This document shows positions 1 through 11,684 of a DNA stretch of 64,000 nucleotides, in pieces. This DNA comes from Hyperoodon ampullatus (taxonomy: Eukaryota > Chordata > Mammalia > Artiodactyla > Ziphiidae), in assembly GCA_949752795.1 (NCBI GenBank), contig OX457057.1:163657980-163721979 (forward strand), in the 5' to 3' direction. Position 1 is the first letter of the stretch; each line of letters begins with the position of its first letter. The translations under genes were made by a program, and so were the position numbers. The notes under the pieces are model-generated. The model saw nothing but the letters and a program-made list of their open reading frames with translations. It was not told the DNA's origin and did not search any database.

Positions 1-539
1 CAGCCACCTAAAGCTAGTTAGCCATAGGACACAGGTGAAACCAGTAAAACAGTCTGGCAGGGTCACATGGCCTACATCCTGGGGATGTATACCATGGTAT
101 AAAGTGTGACTTTTCCTTTGATGTTTCAGCCTCTCACCTTCATCCGTTCCTCTCAGGGAAGCAATTCTAGAATTGATATAGGGTGAGAGATTGAGCATAG
201 ATTTTGTTGATAACTCAGATTATTTTTCATACTGAAAATATGCATTAATAGTATTAGGGATGTTTTTACCCTGTAGATTTCTTCCCAATATCAAGGTAAC
301 GGTGTACAGAAATAGTAATTTAAAGTTTCTCAGAGAGTACAGACTAAAAAGGAGTGGAAAAGTTTTAGAAGAGAAGTCACGTACTCTACAAAAGACAGAA
401 TTTTTGCATATTGCTATTGAGCAATTGTTATGCACCACCCAAGACATGATACCTATTTTCAAGAGCTTAGCCTAGTCAGAGAGGACCTTTACAGTATGTG
501 ATATTTAATGTTAAATAATGCTAGATGTTGCAAATCAGG
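1..539. other. Unassigned intergenic sequence
   Basis: I see no recognisable gene or repeat here. Base composition is ordinary AT-rich mammalian intergenic DNA. Two short overlapping frames on opposite strands near 220-475 look like chance frames. Confidence 0.6.
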
Positions 540-1210
540 TGTGCCTGAGTTGACTCTTGAAAGATGAGTGAGATCCAGTTAGGAAAAAGAGAAGAGGAGG
601 GGCCAGAGCAGGTGGTGAGAAAAAGAATGAGTAGTTTCTCCAGGGAACCACAAATTGTCCAGCATGGTGGAATATACACTACAGGGAGGGGAATGATAAG
701 ATGTCAGTTTGGATAGACGTGATGGGGAGACAGTTTATAAAGCATTTGGGAGTTAGCCTGAAGGAAATAATGAATCATTGCTGGCAAAGGCATCATCATT
801 TGGGTGGGTGGGAGGAGAGAGGTTTGAAGAAGAATAAACTAATGGAAACTAAGTTGGAGGCAGGGAAACCATTTAGAAAATTGTTGAAATAATTCATGAG
901 ATAGACTTGAAGGTAGTAGCATTTATGATGGAAAGATTTATATTGGAGATGGAGTTTGAACTATATTACAGAGGAAGAACTAACAGAATTTGATTGATTG
1001 GCTGTGGTAGTTGAGGGAGAAGAAACTCCAAATTTTGGTCATGGAAGAGAAGGCACTGAATTTAGTTTTATATTTATGAATTGTATAACGTCTATGGGCT
1101 ATCCAAATGGCAATGTCCAGCAGGTCTGGAGCTTGCTTTGAGAGTCATCAGCATATATCTGTAAATGAAGTCACAAGAGTGGGTGAAATTACAAAGGAAA
1201 TGTGCAAGGA
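540..1210 (-). repeat. L2 (LINE2) fragment
   Basis: The plus strand reads as the reverse complement of the L2 ORF2/3' region. There is a 'gactcttgaaagatgagtg' type start, purine-rich text, and near 1130-1160 the 'gtctggagc...gagagtcatcagcatat' run typical of the L2 RT C-terminal segment. The copy is highly diverged and lacks a recognisable 3' tail. The assignment rests on recalled L2 text, so the edges are approximate. Confidence 0.6.
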
Positions 1211-4200
1211 TTGTACACTGCTCTTGTTTTCCTCTAGAGCACAGCTCTCCAGGAACTGAATATGGTGTTCAACATTTACAGTATCATTTTTTTCTTGGAC
1301 AGTGGTGGACAAACTCTTCAACTGTTTCTGCTTTCTGAACTCTACAGACTCTCACCTTCTAATATTACAATCTCCTCAGTATTTCATGAACCACTCTAGT
1401 TTTCAGGATGATATGAACAAACGTCTTCTCGATGGCATAAATAGATGTCTTAAATTGGATATTAGCCATGCTCATACACCAAAGTAAAATGAGATTAAAG
1501 AAAAGCTTTTCTGCTCTATGTTGATGCCTCTGAGGCAGCTTCCCTGGTGACAATTCCTTGCCTTGTTACTAGATGTGCAGGCGGTTGTTTTACATTTAAT
1601 TCTGTTCCTTGACTACAAGAACTAGAACCTGAAACCTTTGTCACTGCGTTGTTTTCCACAGAATAGTCCATTTGTCTCTTCATCCCTGACTGTTCATGAA
1701 TTGTTGTGAATGTTTATAGAAATGGGGGTGGGGGAAAGGAGGGGCTTTCAAAACTTGATTCCCTGAGGCCTGACAAAAGAGTAAATATTTTTAGATTAAA
1801 AAAAAAAACCCAACAATTCAGAGCAGCAACTAAATGCATCTCAGTGTTCTGATGATTTGAACATTCTAAATGAGGAAGCACTGGAGCGGCATCTGTACTT
1901 GTCTCCTTGCCACAGCTCTGATTCCATTTGAGGCCCTGGGAAGCAAGAAGACTCTGAGCACCAATTGCTCACAAATTTCTTCTTCTCTTCTGAAATAAAT
2001 TTGTGTTAGCAAGTCTCCTAATATGCACATGCTGCCTTGTTGAGTCAAAGAACATTCTAAGTAGAAGCATTTGCATTTTCGTGACTAGCTTCTACACTTC
2101 TAAAATTGGACTCTACTGAAGAATCAGATATGCTTCCTGAATCTATCAGGATGGAAGGGATGTGATTCCATGCTCATTTTTCTGCTATTTTACTTGTGCT
2201 TGAGTTGAGACCCTATTGGAAATATATGGCTGTATATGAGAGATGGGCCTTGACCCAAATATCTAGATGATTATGCCAGTTCTCTGCCTTCTTTGACTAG
2301 TGAAGACTGAACACAGCCCTTGCATGTGTGGGGATGTGGGGGTGGGAGGAAGTTGCTGATGTCAGCTAGATCCTCATGGCTCACCACTGGCTAGTTTGGC
2401 TTTGGGGACATGGCTTTTGTACTCATAAAAAATGCTGCCAGTTGGAGTGTCACACTGAAAGTTTCAGTAGATTGTGCCCAGAATAGTCTTTACTTAGATG
2501 GCAAAAGTGTCAGAAAAAAATTCTAATGAGTCTGATGGGCTGACTGAACTCAAGAGAGAGGTAGCTAACTGGAAGAAGGTAGAGAGAGGGCAAAAGAGCA
2601 GGTTTTAGGCAGAAATGTGGCAGTCAAGATGAGTTCTGGGGATGAACCAGCCATTTATCATGGCAAAAAGAAGGTCATATGAACTTATTTTGGAGTTCAG
2701 AATGGTACTGGAAATAGAAATTTAAAAACCATTAAAAATGACTCAAAGTTGGGTAGAATCTATCTGGTTTGGTACTTACATCCAAGCATTTAACTATATA
2801 GGTTAAGAAATGACTGACTCTGCAACCAAAGCAGAAGCTGATTCATCCAGAAGCAGCAGCCTAGCATTAATGGTGGCCTTGGTGCCAATGAAGATGGAAG
2901 GCAGCTTTCTGGGAACTGCCATTGCCAGGGGCATTGTTAGTAAGTATCTGCATAGATTTTTGTATAAGCTGTAGTAACAGCAGATAAGGGCAGTGACCAG
3001 AAAGTTAAGAGCAGTCTCAATGAACAACTAGTCTTTCCTGACATTATTCCCAGGCTCAACCTGGTAAATTATTTTTTACTTTAGTTTATCTACTGCGGTT
3101 ATATGCACTGCTGTGGCAGGACACATGACTTTGTTTGGAGGCTATAAAACTTATCTGATGACCCAGAATTTTGCTGATACAGGTCACCACAGAACACGAT
3201 ATGGCCTATTTTAGAATAGATCATGACCATCTAAATAGGAGGCAGGGGTCTGAGACACTTTTGAGCCTGGTGGACCAAGAAAAGTCAACTTAAATGGCAA
3301 GATCAGCTGCATAAACCAGGACAGTTAGGGTACAAAATAATTTTGTGGGCTACGGTCAGAAGTGGTAGGAAAACTACTACAACTCTTTTACCTCTGAACT
3401 ATACCAAGTTATATTTCATCATGGTGCTCTGGGGCAGCTATTATTCTCTGTCTTAGGTTAGGTCTCCTAAAATCAGAGCCCAAGTCAGGGGTCTGAGTGC
3501 ACATGATTTATAGAAGGGATGTTCTCAGGAGAAAGTGAGTGAGGGAAGTCAGATAGGGCAGGGGAAAGAAGTAAGCAAGCATTTGGTCTCAGTTTGATCC
3601 CATCGGAGCTCTGGAACATAAATTACACCATGGAGTTGTTCTAACTTGAAGTGAAGGGGTTGCTTTTTTGTACATTGCTCTCCCTTCAAACAGTCTTTGA
3701 CTTCCCTTAGGGCAGGGGTGGGCAAGGCTTAACATCTTGGGTGAAGCAGCTTCGGTCTGGCTGTGGACAATTACCCAGAGACGATCACCAGTCAACACTC
3801 ACAGCTGCTGGGAAAGAGTATTATAACCCAGGATAGAGGATCTAGCAGGTAAATAGAGGCGTTGACCCTACCCTCTATTTTCATATGGGGAAACTTGAGA
3901 CTCATAGTGAAGCTTCTGCTTTCAGCTATCCCACCAGTCAGTGTTAGCACAGATTTAAATGGAGTTAGTGAACATAGATCATAGGATAGAGGTTGATTGG
4001 TATTTGCCTCTACTATTCTGTCTATGCATGTGTCCCTGGGTCCACAGCTAGGGTATGTACCAAAACCAGAAATTAAAGCATGGAATGGAATGCACGGAAT
4101 CCTGGCTGTGGCCGAGGTCCATACAGAAGAGCCAGGATTATTTTAGTTGGTCAGGATGCAATTCTCCATGGATCTCTTGCATTTCCGTAAGTATTGTGAG

Positions 4201-4831
4201 AAGAAGCACTGACTGCCTTTATTCCTACCTATCTTTTTAGTGATGTTGTATAGTCAAAGCCTTGGAGAATGGATATAGTGTTGCTTTCCCTCCTAGCAGG
4301 GGAAGGCATGCTTATTATCTATTATACAAGGTTTGGGTTTCGTAAGCTCAGTTTTCCTCTCCAGAAATGCAAAATACTGAGTACACAGATGTCACTTGGC
4401 CCTCTCAGTATTGCCTTATGGGAATTGGGCTCAGGGAACTGATGCAAAAAAAGTTGATACTCCGGTCGCTGCTGTTGCTGTGAGTAATAAAACATCCTTT
4501 GTTTCTGAGCCAGCAGTCTCATGTCTTCTGCCAGTATCCATGAAACTATGGCAGGCTAACTTGTTACTTGTTAGCGTGCAAGTAGGGTAAAATCTTACAC
4601 CTGTCAAGCTATTAACCAATATATTACCACTTCTGGATTTATGAAAGGAGATTTAACTTCATGATTGGCAATTTGACTTTCTAGGAAAGTTTTAGAAGTT
4701 GTTTTTCCCCCCAGAAGTAAGTATTTATGTCTTTGCCAAACAATGGTATGTCTACAATGTGCTTTTAAAATAATTATTTGCTCTCACAACAATGAAGAGC
4801 CTCTTCATTCGTCAACGAGATTAATGCAATT
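1211..4831. other. Unassigned intergenic sequence
   Basis: I find no supported gene or well-defined repeat. An A-run lies near 1799-1808. A 54-codon plus-strand frame at about 2809-2973 is the most coding-like piece, but it has no recognisable homologue or splice context. The stretch 3440-3850 has the texture of an old LTR or DNA transposon that I could not name. Confidence 0.5.
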
Positions 4832-5218
4832 AGGTGGATTGCATTAATGGCCACAGTTCTTCAACCCTTTGGTCAGTGAGATATTAGCAGGTGTAACTCA
4901 AGCAGAGCCTTAAAAATGCTTGCGTGATTAGGCTTCCCCTTGTACTCTGCCATTACCATGAGATGAGCAAGCCTGCTAATTCTAGGATGATAATTAGAGG
5001 CATATGGAGTAGACACTGTCCCAGCCTTAGATAGCCTAGGCCAGCTGACCCCTAGCTAGCCAAAGGCATGTGAAGGTACAAGCCAAGACTAGCCAAACAT
5101 CTCTGCTAAGGCCCATCTAGATTAATCAAGCTTGACAGCTAAGTAAATGGCTGTTTTGTTGTCTTAAGTCACTAATTTTGGTGACAGTTTATTACACAGA
5201 AAAAAACTAATTGTCACA
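4832..5218 (+). mobile_element. ERVL-MaLR solo LTR, MLT1-like
   Basis: The 387-bp block starts with a GGTGGATTGCATTAATGGCC-like 5' end. It continues through the 'cttgcgtgattaggcttccc' and 'ccattaccatgaga' segments and ends in the MLT1 3' signature: AAGTAAATGGCTGTTTTGTT, then TTAAGTCACTAA, then TTGTCACA. That order, the length (about 390 bp) and the terminal CA fit an MLT1-type LTR of the non-autonomous mammalian MaLR group. No internal region or partner LTR lies beside it, so it is probably a solo LTR. The subfamily is not assigned. Confidence 0.75.
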
Positions 5219-5370
5219 GCTTCCCAATTGAATAGATTCTTTTATTTTTTTATTTTCACAGACTTAGGAGAAGGGTGCTCAGAGTTAGCTGCTGGAGCTC
5301 CAAACTGCATATCTCAACTCTCAGAGCTACATGAACTCTGCTAACTGTTTATATGGACAGACTAGGAGGT

Positions 5371-5411
5371 TTCCTTCCTTCCTTCCTTCCTTCCCTTCTT
5401 CCCTTCTTTCA
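5371..5411 (+). repeat. (TTCC)n microsatellite
   Basis: Six TTCC-type units are followed by degenerate CCTTCTT units. This polypyrimidine tract lies about 35 bp upstream of the 5' end of the next L1 fragment. Confidence 0.9.
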
Positions 5412-5446
5412 TTTGTCAGTTCATTTATTAAAGATTAATAAACTGA

Positions 5447-6735
5447 GAAAGCCCAGAGATAAAACCCACGCACCTATGGTCAACTAATCTATGACAAAGG
5501 AAGCAAGGATATACAATGGAGGAGAGACAGTGTCTTCAATAAGTGGTGCTGGGAAAACTGGACAACTACATGTAAAAGAATGAAATTAGAACATTCTTAA
5601 CACCATACACAAAAATAAACTCAAAATGGATTAGAGACCTAAATGTAAGACTGGCCACTACAAAACTCTTAGAGGAAAATGTAGGAAGAACCCTCTTTGA
5701 CATAAATCACAGCAAGACTTTTTTTGATCCACCTCCTAGAGTAATGGAAATACAAACAAAAATAAACAAATGGGACCTAAAAAGCTTTTGCAAAGCAAAG
5801 GAAACTACAAACAAGACAAAAAGACAACCCTCAGAATGGAAGAAAATATTTGCAAACAAATCAATGGACAAAGGATGAATCTCCAAAATATATAAACAGC
5901 TCATGCAGCTCAATATTAAAAAAACAAACAACCCAATTAAAAAGTGGTCAGAAGACCTAAATAGACATTTCTCCAAAGAAGACATACCGATGGCCAAGAA
6001 GCACATGAAAAGCTGCTCAACATCACTAATTATTACAAAAATGCAAATCAAAACTACAATGAGGTATCACCTCACACCAGTTAGAATGGGCATCATCAGA
6101 AAATCTACAAACAACAAATGCTGGAGAGGGTGTGGAGAAAAGGGAACCCTCGTGCACTGTTGGTGGGAATGTAAATTGATACAGCCACTATGGAGAACAG
6201 TATGCAGGTTCCTTAAAAAACTAAAAATAGAATTACCATATGACCCAGCAATCCCACTACTGGGCATATATGCAGAGAAAATCATAATTCAAAGAGACAC
6301 ATGCACCCCAATGTTCATTGCAGCACTATTTACAATAGCCAGGTCATGGAAGCAACATAAATGACCATCAACAGACGAGTGGATAAAGAATATGTGGTAC
6401 ACGTATACAATGGAATATTACTCAGCCATAAAAAGGAACAAAATTGGGTCATTTGTAGAGACATGGATGGATCTAGAAACTGTCATACAGAGTGAAGTAA
6501 GTCAGAAAGAGAAAAACAAATATCATATATTAACACATAAATGTAGAACCCAGAAAAATGGTACAGATGAACCAGTTTGCAGGGCAGAAACAGAGACACA
6601 GATGTAGGGAACAAACATATGGACACCAAGCGGGGAAAGCGGCAGGGGCGGTGGTGGTGGTGTTACGAATTGGGAGATTGGGATTGACATATATACACTA
6701 ATTAAATTAAAATTTAAATTGTTTTATTAAAAAGA
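5447..6735 (+). mobile_element. 5'-truncated L1 (ORF2 C-terminus plus short 3' UTR)
   Basis: The segment begins in the ORF2 text 'gaaagcccagagata' and runs through the ORF2 C-terminus to an AT-rich tail. The 3' UTR differs from the other L1s here. It has GGT repeats near 6648-6661, stops soon after the 'tatatacacta' motif and lacks the 'gtaaagcaattat...aataaagatgtt' ending of the younger copies, so this is an older subfamily or a 3'-truncated copy. A possible diverged TSD is TTTATTAAAGATTAA at about 5424 against TTTTATTAAAAAGATAA at about 6722. A CHR SINE inserted just downstream. Confidence 0.9.
5470..6606 (+). pseudogene. L1 ORF2 C-terminal remnant
   Basis: Two frames (about 5903-6364 and 6392-6607) encode the ORF2p C-terminal domain, including the Cys-rich motif [18 protein letters not shown] (C-x3-C-x7-H-x4-C) near 6120-6172. 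The frame then continues into the [12 protein letters not shown] and MEYYSAIKRNK segments. The upstream part (5470-5900) is in other frames and interrupted by stops. The reverse transcriptase and endonuclease domains are absent because of 5' truncation, so no function is expected. Confidence 0.9.
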
Positions 6736-6762
6736 TAAAAAATTTTAAAAACTCACTTTTAG

Positions 6763-6972
6763 GGGCTTCTCTGGTGGTGCAGTGGTTGAGAGTCCACCTG
6801 CCGATGCAGGGGACACAGGTTCGTGCCCCGGTCTGGGAGGATCCCGCATGCCGCGGAGCAGCTGGGCCCGTGAGCCATGGCCACTGAGCCTGCGCGTCCG
6901 GAGCCTGTGCTCCGCAATGGGAGAGGCCACAACAGTTAGAGGCCCGCGTACCGCTAAAAAGAAAAAAAAAGA
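6763..6972 (+). mobile_element. CHR-type tRNA-Glu SINE (short, deleted form)
   Basis: The SINE head 'gggcttctctggtggtgcag' carries the tRNA-derived A box, and 'ggttcgtgcc' (about 6821) is the B box of the RNA polymerase III promoter. The body ends in an A/G-rich tail. The flanking TSD is AAAAACTCACTTTTAG, 16 bp and identical at 6747-6762 and 6973-6988. The preserved TSD indicates a fairly recent insertion. Elements of this type are mobilised by L1 proteins. Confidence 0.97.
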
Positions 6973-6988
6973 AAAAACTCACTTTTAG

Positions 6989-8639
6989 CAGACAGGTACT
7001 GAGCAAAGAGAAAAACTCAAACTCTTGAGGACATACATAGAGGAAAATATTACAGTAGATATAAGTGCTAATAGAGATGTGTGCATCTGTTGAGAACACA
7101 AAAGGTAAATCACAAACCTCTGAGACATAGCCATGGGTAGCTTCACTGAAGAGGTGTGGACTCAGGATTATCGAGTAGGCACTGCCACAGTTATTCCGGA
7201 GCTCACGCTGGTATATTCAACATGGATTTTCCTACTCAGGAAACGTACTCTATGCTATGCGCTTTGCTAGGCATGACATACTCGATTCCTTCAAGGAGTT
7301 TGTCTTTTTAGCTTAATTCCAGTAGCTTAGCATTCCTCCCACCTTATTTAATAAATAGCTATCTCTGAGAAAAGTTGCACTTTAATCTGATATCAATAAT
7401 TAAACCTTATTGTGTTTCAGTTCCTTCCTTCCTCCTTTCCTTCCTTTCAATTGTTGACAGAAAGGGTCAGACTGTTTCAGGATGCCCACCCCCTCACACT
7501 GGGGAAAGGCAGGGGGGCCCAGTGATTAGACTGATTCACTGGGTCTAGGTAGTCACCAGGAATGTCTTCATTGTGAATTGGAAGATCTGTTTTTAAGTCC
7601 TTTCCCTTCTGAATGTTCAAGGTGGTATAAATACACTGTACTCTGTGTTATCAACTTGGCCCCTATAATCAAGGAAGTAGCCCTCATTCTCAAACTTAAG
7701 ATACTGTGAGATGGTATCTCAGGGACTCATTGTCTTGACAGCAGGTTCCTTGACTGATGTGTGTAATCTCAGCTCACAGGTTACACCTCAACATGTTCTG
7801 TGCCCATTAGTAAGACTACCTAAGGCTGCACCAACAATGGCAATTCTCACACTTCCTATTCTGCCTCATCCAATCGCTGACTCCAAAGCTTTTTCCACCT
7901 TATTTGTTAGCCTTTGAAGGAATAAATATATCATATGTACAGACAAATCAATTTTATTTAGTTGCAAGTGTTAGAATTCTTTTAAGCAAACAAGCAATGG
8001 ATCTATTTACTCATACAACCATATCATGAAATGATAGCTCTGGCCTTAAAAGAAACTAGAACCAGAGCTGTTATGTGCATTTGCACATTATGTACACAGC
8101 ACAGGTACCCAGCCAAGGGGGCAAATAGGAGCTGGTATCCAGCCCTTGCTCCATTCCCCAAGCTATGCTCTTTGGCATGAGTTTATGTCCAACCAAAGGT
8201 ACCTTCTGCTCATCTTCAGGGCTAGGTCTTCTCAGAGGCAGTGCATTCCTCTAATTGGTTCCCTCAGAGAAGCTGCCCATATTCTACCTCTCCTCTGCTC
8301 ATTCTTTGCTTTTATTTCAATAAGAATCTCATTATAGAGCTTATGTGAATGAGATTTTCACAGCTCAAGCGTGTTTGCAGGATATACCTCACTAGCTAAC
8401 CAAGTGTGATAATTGAGTTGGCATGGCAACAGCATTAGTGATGGTGTCATTCACAGTCATTAGATGATCTTTAATACTAGCTTAGATCATTACTGTGATC
8501 ATTAAAAGAAATATCATAAAAATTGTGGTAATGGGGAAGTACAAGTCTAGTAACTATAATCAAGGTCTCCTGTAGAAGAATTTGAGTTTGCATCAGAGGC
8601 ACCTAGGAATAGAATTGATGCTGAAGGGAAAAAGTGAAT
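6989..8639. other. Unassigned sequence with a short (TTCC)n tract
   Basis: There is no supported gene. A degenerate TTCC/TTCCT tract lies at about 7421-7448. The block 7620-7930 could be a relic of an old LTR element but I cannot name it. Short frames at 7711-7917 and 8146-8337 have no recognisable domain. Confidence 0.5.
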
Positions 8640-9190
8640 CACAGTTTGCAAGTGTAACGTGAGAAGCTCTTCAGATATGCAGAGGAAATAGGGGAAAATG
8701 AGAAAGAAGACTATGAACGTACATAATAGAAGGCAGCAGCTTTACCAGATACTTAAAAGTGCTTCTGAAAAGGGAACCCAAACTATGGGAACCAGATTAA
8801 ATTAGAAAAAATATTATTGAAAATGTTTCTGGATTTAAGAAAAGATCTCACATTGGGATGACCAAAAATTCTTACTTATATAGGTAAAATTAATAAAATG
8901 ATCTCTACACCTAGATATAGTCAGGCAAAATTTTTGAACTATAAAGAGGGGAAAATATCCTATGAGTACATCTGACAAGAGGAAGAAAACAAATGCAGAG
9001 CTTATCTACAGAGGCATTAATATTAGACTGGTGACAACTAATTTCCTTCAACAATAAATGCTAGAACACAATGGAGCAACATTTGGAATTTTGGTACTAT
9101 GAGAATAAAGACTGTTAGCCCAAATTTTATACCCAATCAAACAGTTATTCAAAACATGTTCCTATAGAACTAGTAAAGATACTACCCACT
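8640..9190 (+). repeat. Ancient L1/HAL1 ORF1 C-terminal relic
   Basis: The text follows the ORF1 C-terminal order of old L1/HAL1 elements: 'aataaatgctagaacacaatggagcaac' at about 9052-9082, then a 'cccaaattttatacccaatc' version of the conserved L-Y-P-A segment at about 9119-9139. It is heavily decayed with no open frame. The older segment 8810-9000 (aaaattaataaaatgatctc) fits the same source. The family call is tentative. Confidence 0.5.
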
Positions 9191-9202
9191 AATCTTTTTT
9201 TT

Positions 9203-9258
9203 TAATACTTCTTTATTGGAGCATAATTGCTTTACAATGTTGTGTTAGTTTCTGCTGT
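9203..9258 (-). mobile_element. Very short L1 3'-end insertion
   Basis: About 56 bp of L1 3' terminus lies in reverse orientation: T-tract, then 'cttctttattgg' (complement of the L1 polyadenylation region CCAATAAAG) and 'tgtgttagtttctgctgtaa'. The flanks ACTAATCTTTTTT (9187) and ACTAATACTTTTTT (about 9259) form an imperfect TSD, so this is a complete but extremely 5'-truncated integration rather than an eroded remnant. Confidence 0.8.
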
Positions 9259-9657
9259 AACTAATACTTTTTTGAAAAAGTTACTTGAAGACATTCTCCA
9301 ACTGGCAAATGAATTTGTAATAATTACATGAGAAGTCATTATTAAAATACAAATCTTAATACAAAACTGCAAATAGAACCCTTTGGCATTGGTAGGGTTC
9401 ATATTTATGGTTTTAACTGTTTTCAAGCAATCCCAAAGGCCTATGATATGTAGCAGTTTTTAATTGTGTGAAGTTGAAAGATGAAGAGTGAAGCGCAGAG
9501 CTAGGGAGCTAATCTCATCAGTAATGCAGCATCAGTATCTTCATATGTGCAGTGTTTTCCTTAACTGAGTAAACATTAAACTCTCCTAGATTAAAATGTT
9601 ATTTCTTTGTTTTAAAAATGGCCATCAACTGAGAGAAAAACAATAGCAAAAGTCAAT
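9259..9657. other. Unassigned sequence
   Basis: No gene or repeat is recognised. This is the left flank of the large composite L1. The 11-bp copy AAGGCAAGTAA at 9658-9668 is the left half of that element's TSD. Confidence 0.6.
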
Positions 9658-9668
9658 AAGGCAAGTAA

Positions 9669-11609
9669 GGGGGTACCTTCAAGATGGCAGAGGAGTAAAA
9701 CGTGGAGATCACCATCCTCCCCACAAATACATCAGAAATACATCTACATGTGGAACAACTCCTACAGAACACCTACTGAACGCTGGCAGAAGACCTCAGA
9801 CTTCCCCAAAAGCAAGAAAAACCCCACCTACCTGGGTAGGGCAAAAGAAAGAAGAAAAAACAAAGACAAAAGAATAGGGACAGAACCAGCACCTCTAGGA
9901 GGGAGCTGTGAAGGAGGAAAAGTTTCCACACACTAGGAAGCCCCTTCACTGGCAGAGACAGTGGGGGGATGGGTGGGGGGAGGAAGGTTCAGAGCCACGG
10001 AGGAGAGCACAGAAACAGGGGTGCAGAGGGCAAAGCGGAGAGATTCCCGCACAGAGGATCGGTGCCGACCAGCACTCACCAGCCTGAAGGACCTGTGTGC
10101 TCACCCGCCTGGGCAGGTGAGGGCTGGGAGCTGAGGCTTGGGCTTCGGTCGGATCCCAGGGAGAGGACTGGGGTTGGCTGCATGAACACAGCCTGAAGGG
10201 GGCTAGTGTACCACAGCTAGTCGGGAGGCAGTCAGGAAAAGGTCTGGAAGCGCCTAAGAGGAAAGAGACCATTGTTTGGGGTGCGCGAGGAGAGGGGATT
10301 CCTTCCCTATCTGCCCCCAGGAGGCAGAGCACTGCCTAAACGAGCTCCAGAGATGGGCGCACGCTGCCGCTATCAGCTGGAACCACAGAGACGAGTATGA
10401 AATGCTAAGGCTGCTGCTGCAGCCACCAAGAATCCTGTGTGCAAGCACAGGTCACTATACACACACACCCAGGAACCAGTGCAGCATGCCACTGCCAGGG
10501 TCCCGTGATGCAAGGACAAGTTCCCTGAGAGAACACACAGTGCACCTCGGCTGTTGCAAAGTCATGCCAGCCTCTGCCACCACAGGCTCAACCTGCATTG
10601 TTGACCCCCCTCCCCCCCGCCTGAGTGAGCTAGAGCCCCCAAATAAGCCACTGTTTTAACCCTGTCCTGTCCAGGTGGGGAACAGATGCCTGAGGGTGAC
10701 CTACACACAGAGGTGGGGCCAAAATCAAAGTGGAACACCAAGAGCTGTGCGAACAAAGAAGAGAAAGGGAAATTTCTCTGTGCAGCCTCAGGAGCCGTGG
10801 ATTAAATCCCCACAATCAACTTGATGTACGCTGCATCTGTGGAATACCTGAATAGACAATGAATCATCCCAAAATAGAGGCAGTGGACTTTGGGAGCAAC
10901 TATAGACTTTGGTTTGCTGTGTGAGCCTCACATGTTTCTGATTTTAATGTTTATCTTCGTATAGTATTTAGTGCTTGTTATCATTGGTGGATTGGTCTAT
11001 TGGTTTCGTTGCTCTCTTCTATTTTTTATGCTTATTATTATTTTTTATTTTAATTATTTTATTCTATTTTAATTTTTTCTTATTATTTTTTTTCTTTCTG
11101 GTTTTCTCCCTTATGAACCATGTGGCTGACAGGGTCTTGGGGCTCTGGCCTGGTGTTGGCCTGAGCCTCTGAGGTGGGAGAGCCAAGTTCAGGACATTGG
11201 ACCACAAGAGACCTCGCAGCCCCACATAATGTCAATCGGCAAAAGCTCTGCCAGAGACCTCCATCTCAATGCGAAGACCCAGCTCCAAGCAATGGCCTGC
11301 AAGCTCCAGTACTGGATGGCCCATGCCAAACACCTAGCAAGACAGAAACACAACCACACCCATTAGCAGAGGCTGCCTAAAATCATACGAATCACAAACA
11401 CCCCAAAACACCCCTCCGGAAATGGCCCTGCCCACCAAAATGACAAGATCAAGCCCCACCCACCAGAACAGTCACCAGTCCCCTCCACTAAGAAGCCTAC
11501 ACAACCCACTGAACCAACCTTAGCCAATGGGGGCAGACACCAAAAACAACGGGAACTACAAACCTGCAACCTGATAAAAGAAGAACCCAAACACAGTACG
11601 GTAAGCAAA
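9669..11609 (+). promoter_or_regulatory. L1 5' UTR (internal promoter region)
   Basis: This untranslated leader of about 1.94 kb starts with 'caagatggcagaggagtaaaacgtgg' type text, a Y-box/YY1-like AAGATGGC motif near the very 5' end. It is GC-rich to about 10,800, then has a T-rich section (10970-11100) and a Pro/Cys-like section before ORF1. L1 5' UTRs hold the internal RNA polymerase II promoter. Activity cannot be read from the sequence. The same leader recurs at 33122-35465. Confidence 0.8.
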
Positions 11610-11684
11610 ATGAGAAGACAAGAAATATGCAGCAGATGAAGGAGCAAGGAAAAAACCCACAACACCAAACAAATGAAGAGGATA

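Noticed and set aside
2809..2973. A 54-codon plus-strand frame starting MTDSATKAEADSSRSSS
   Set aside because: Short, with no recognised family, no splice signals and no continuation. Chance cannot be excluded.
5371..5411. Regular TTCC units considered as a CRISPR-like or functional array
   Set aside because: They are uninterrupted four-base units without spacers, so an ordinary microsatellite.
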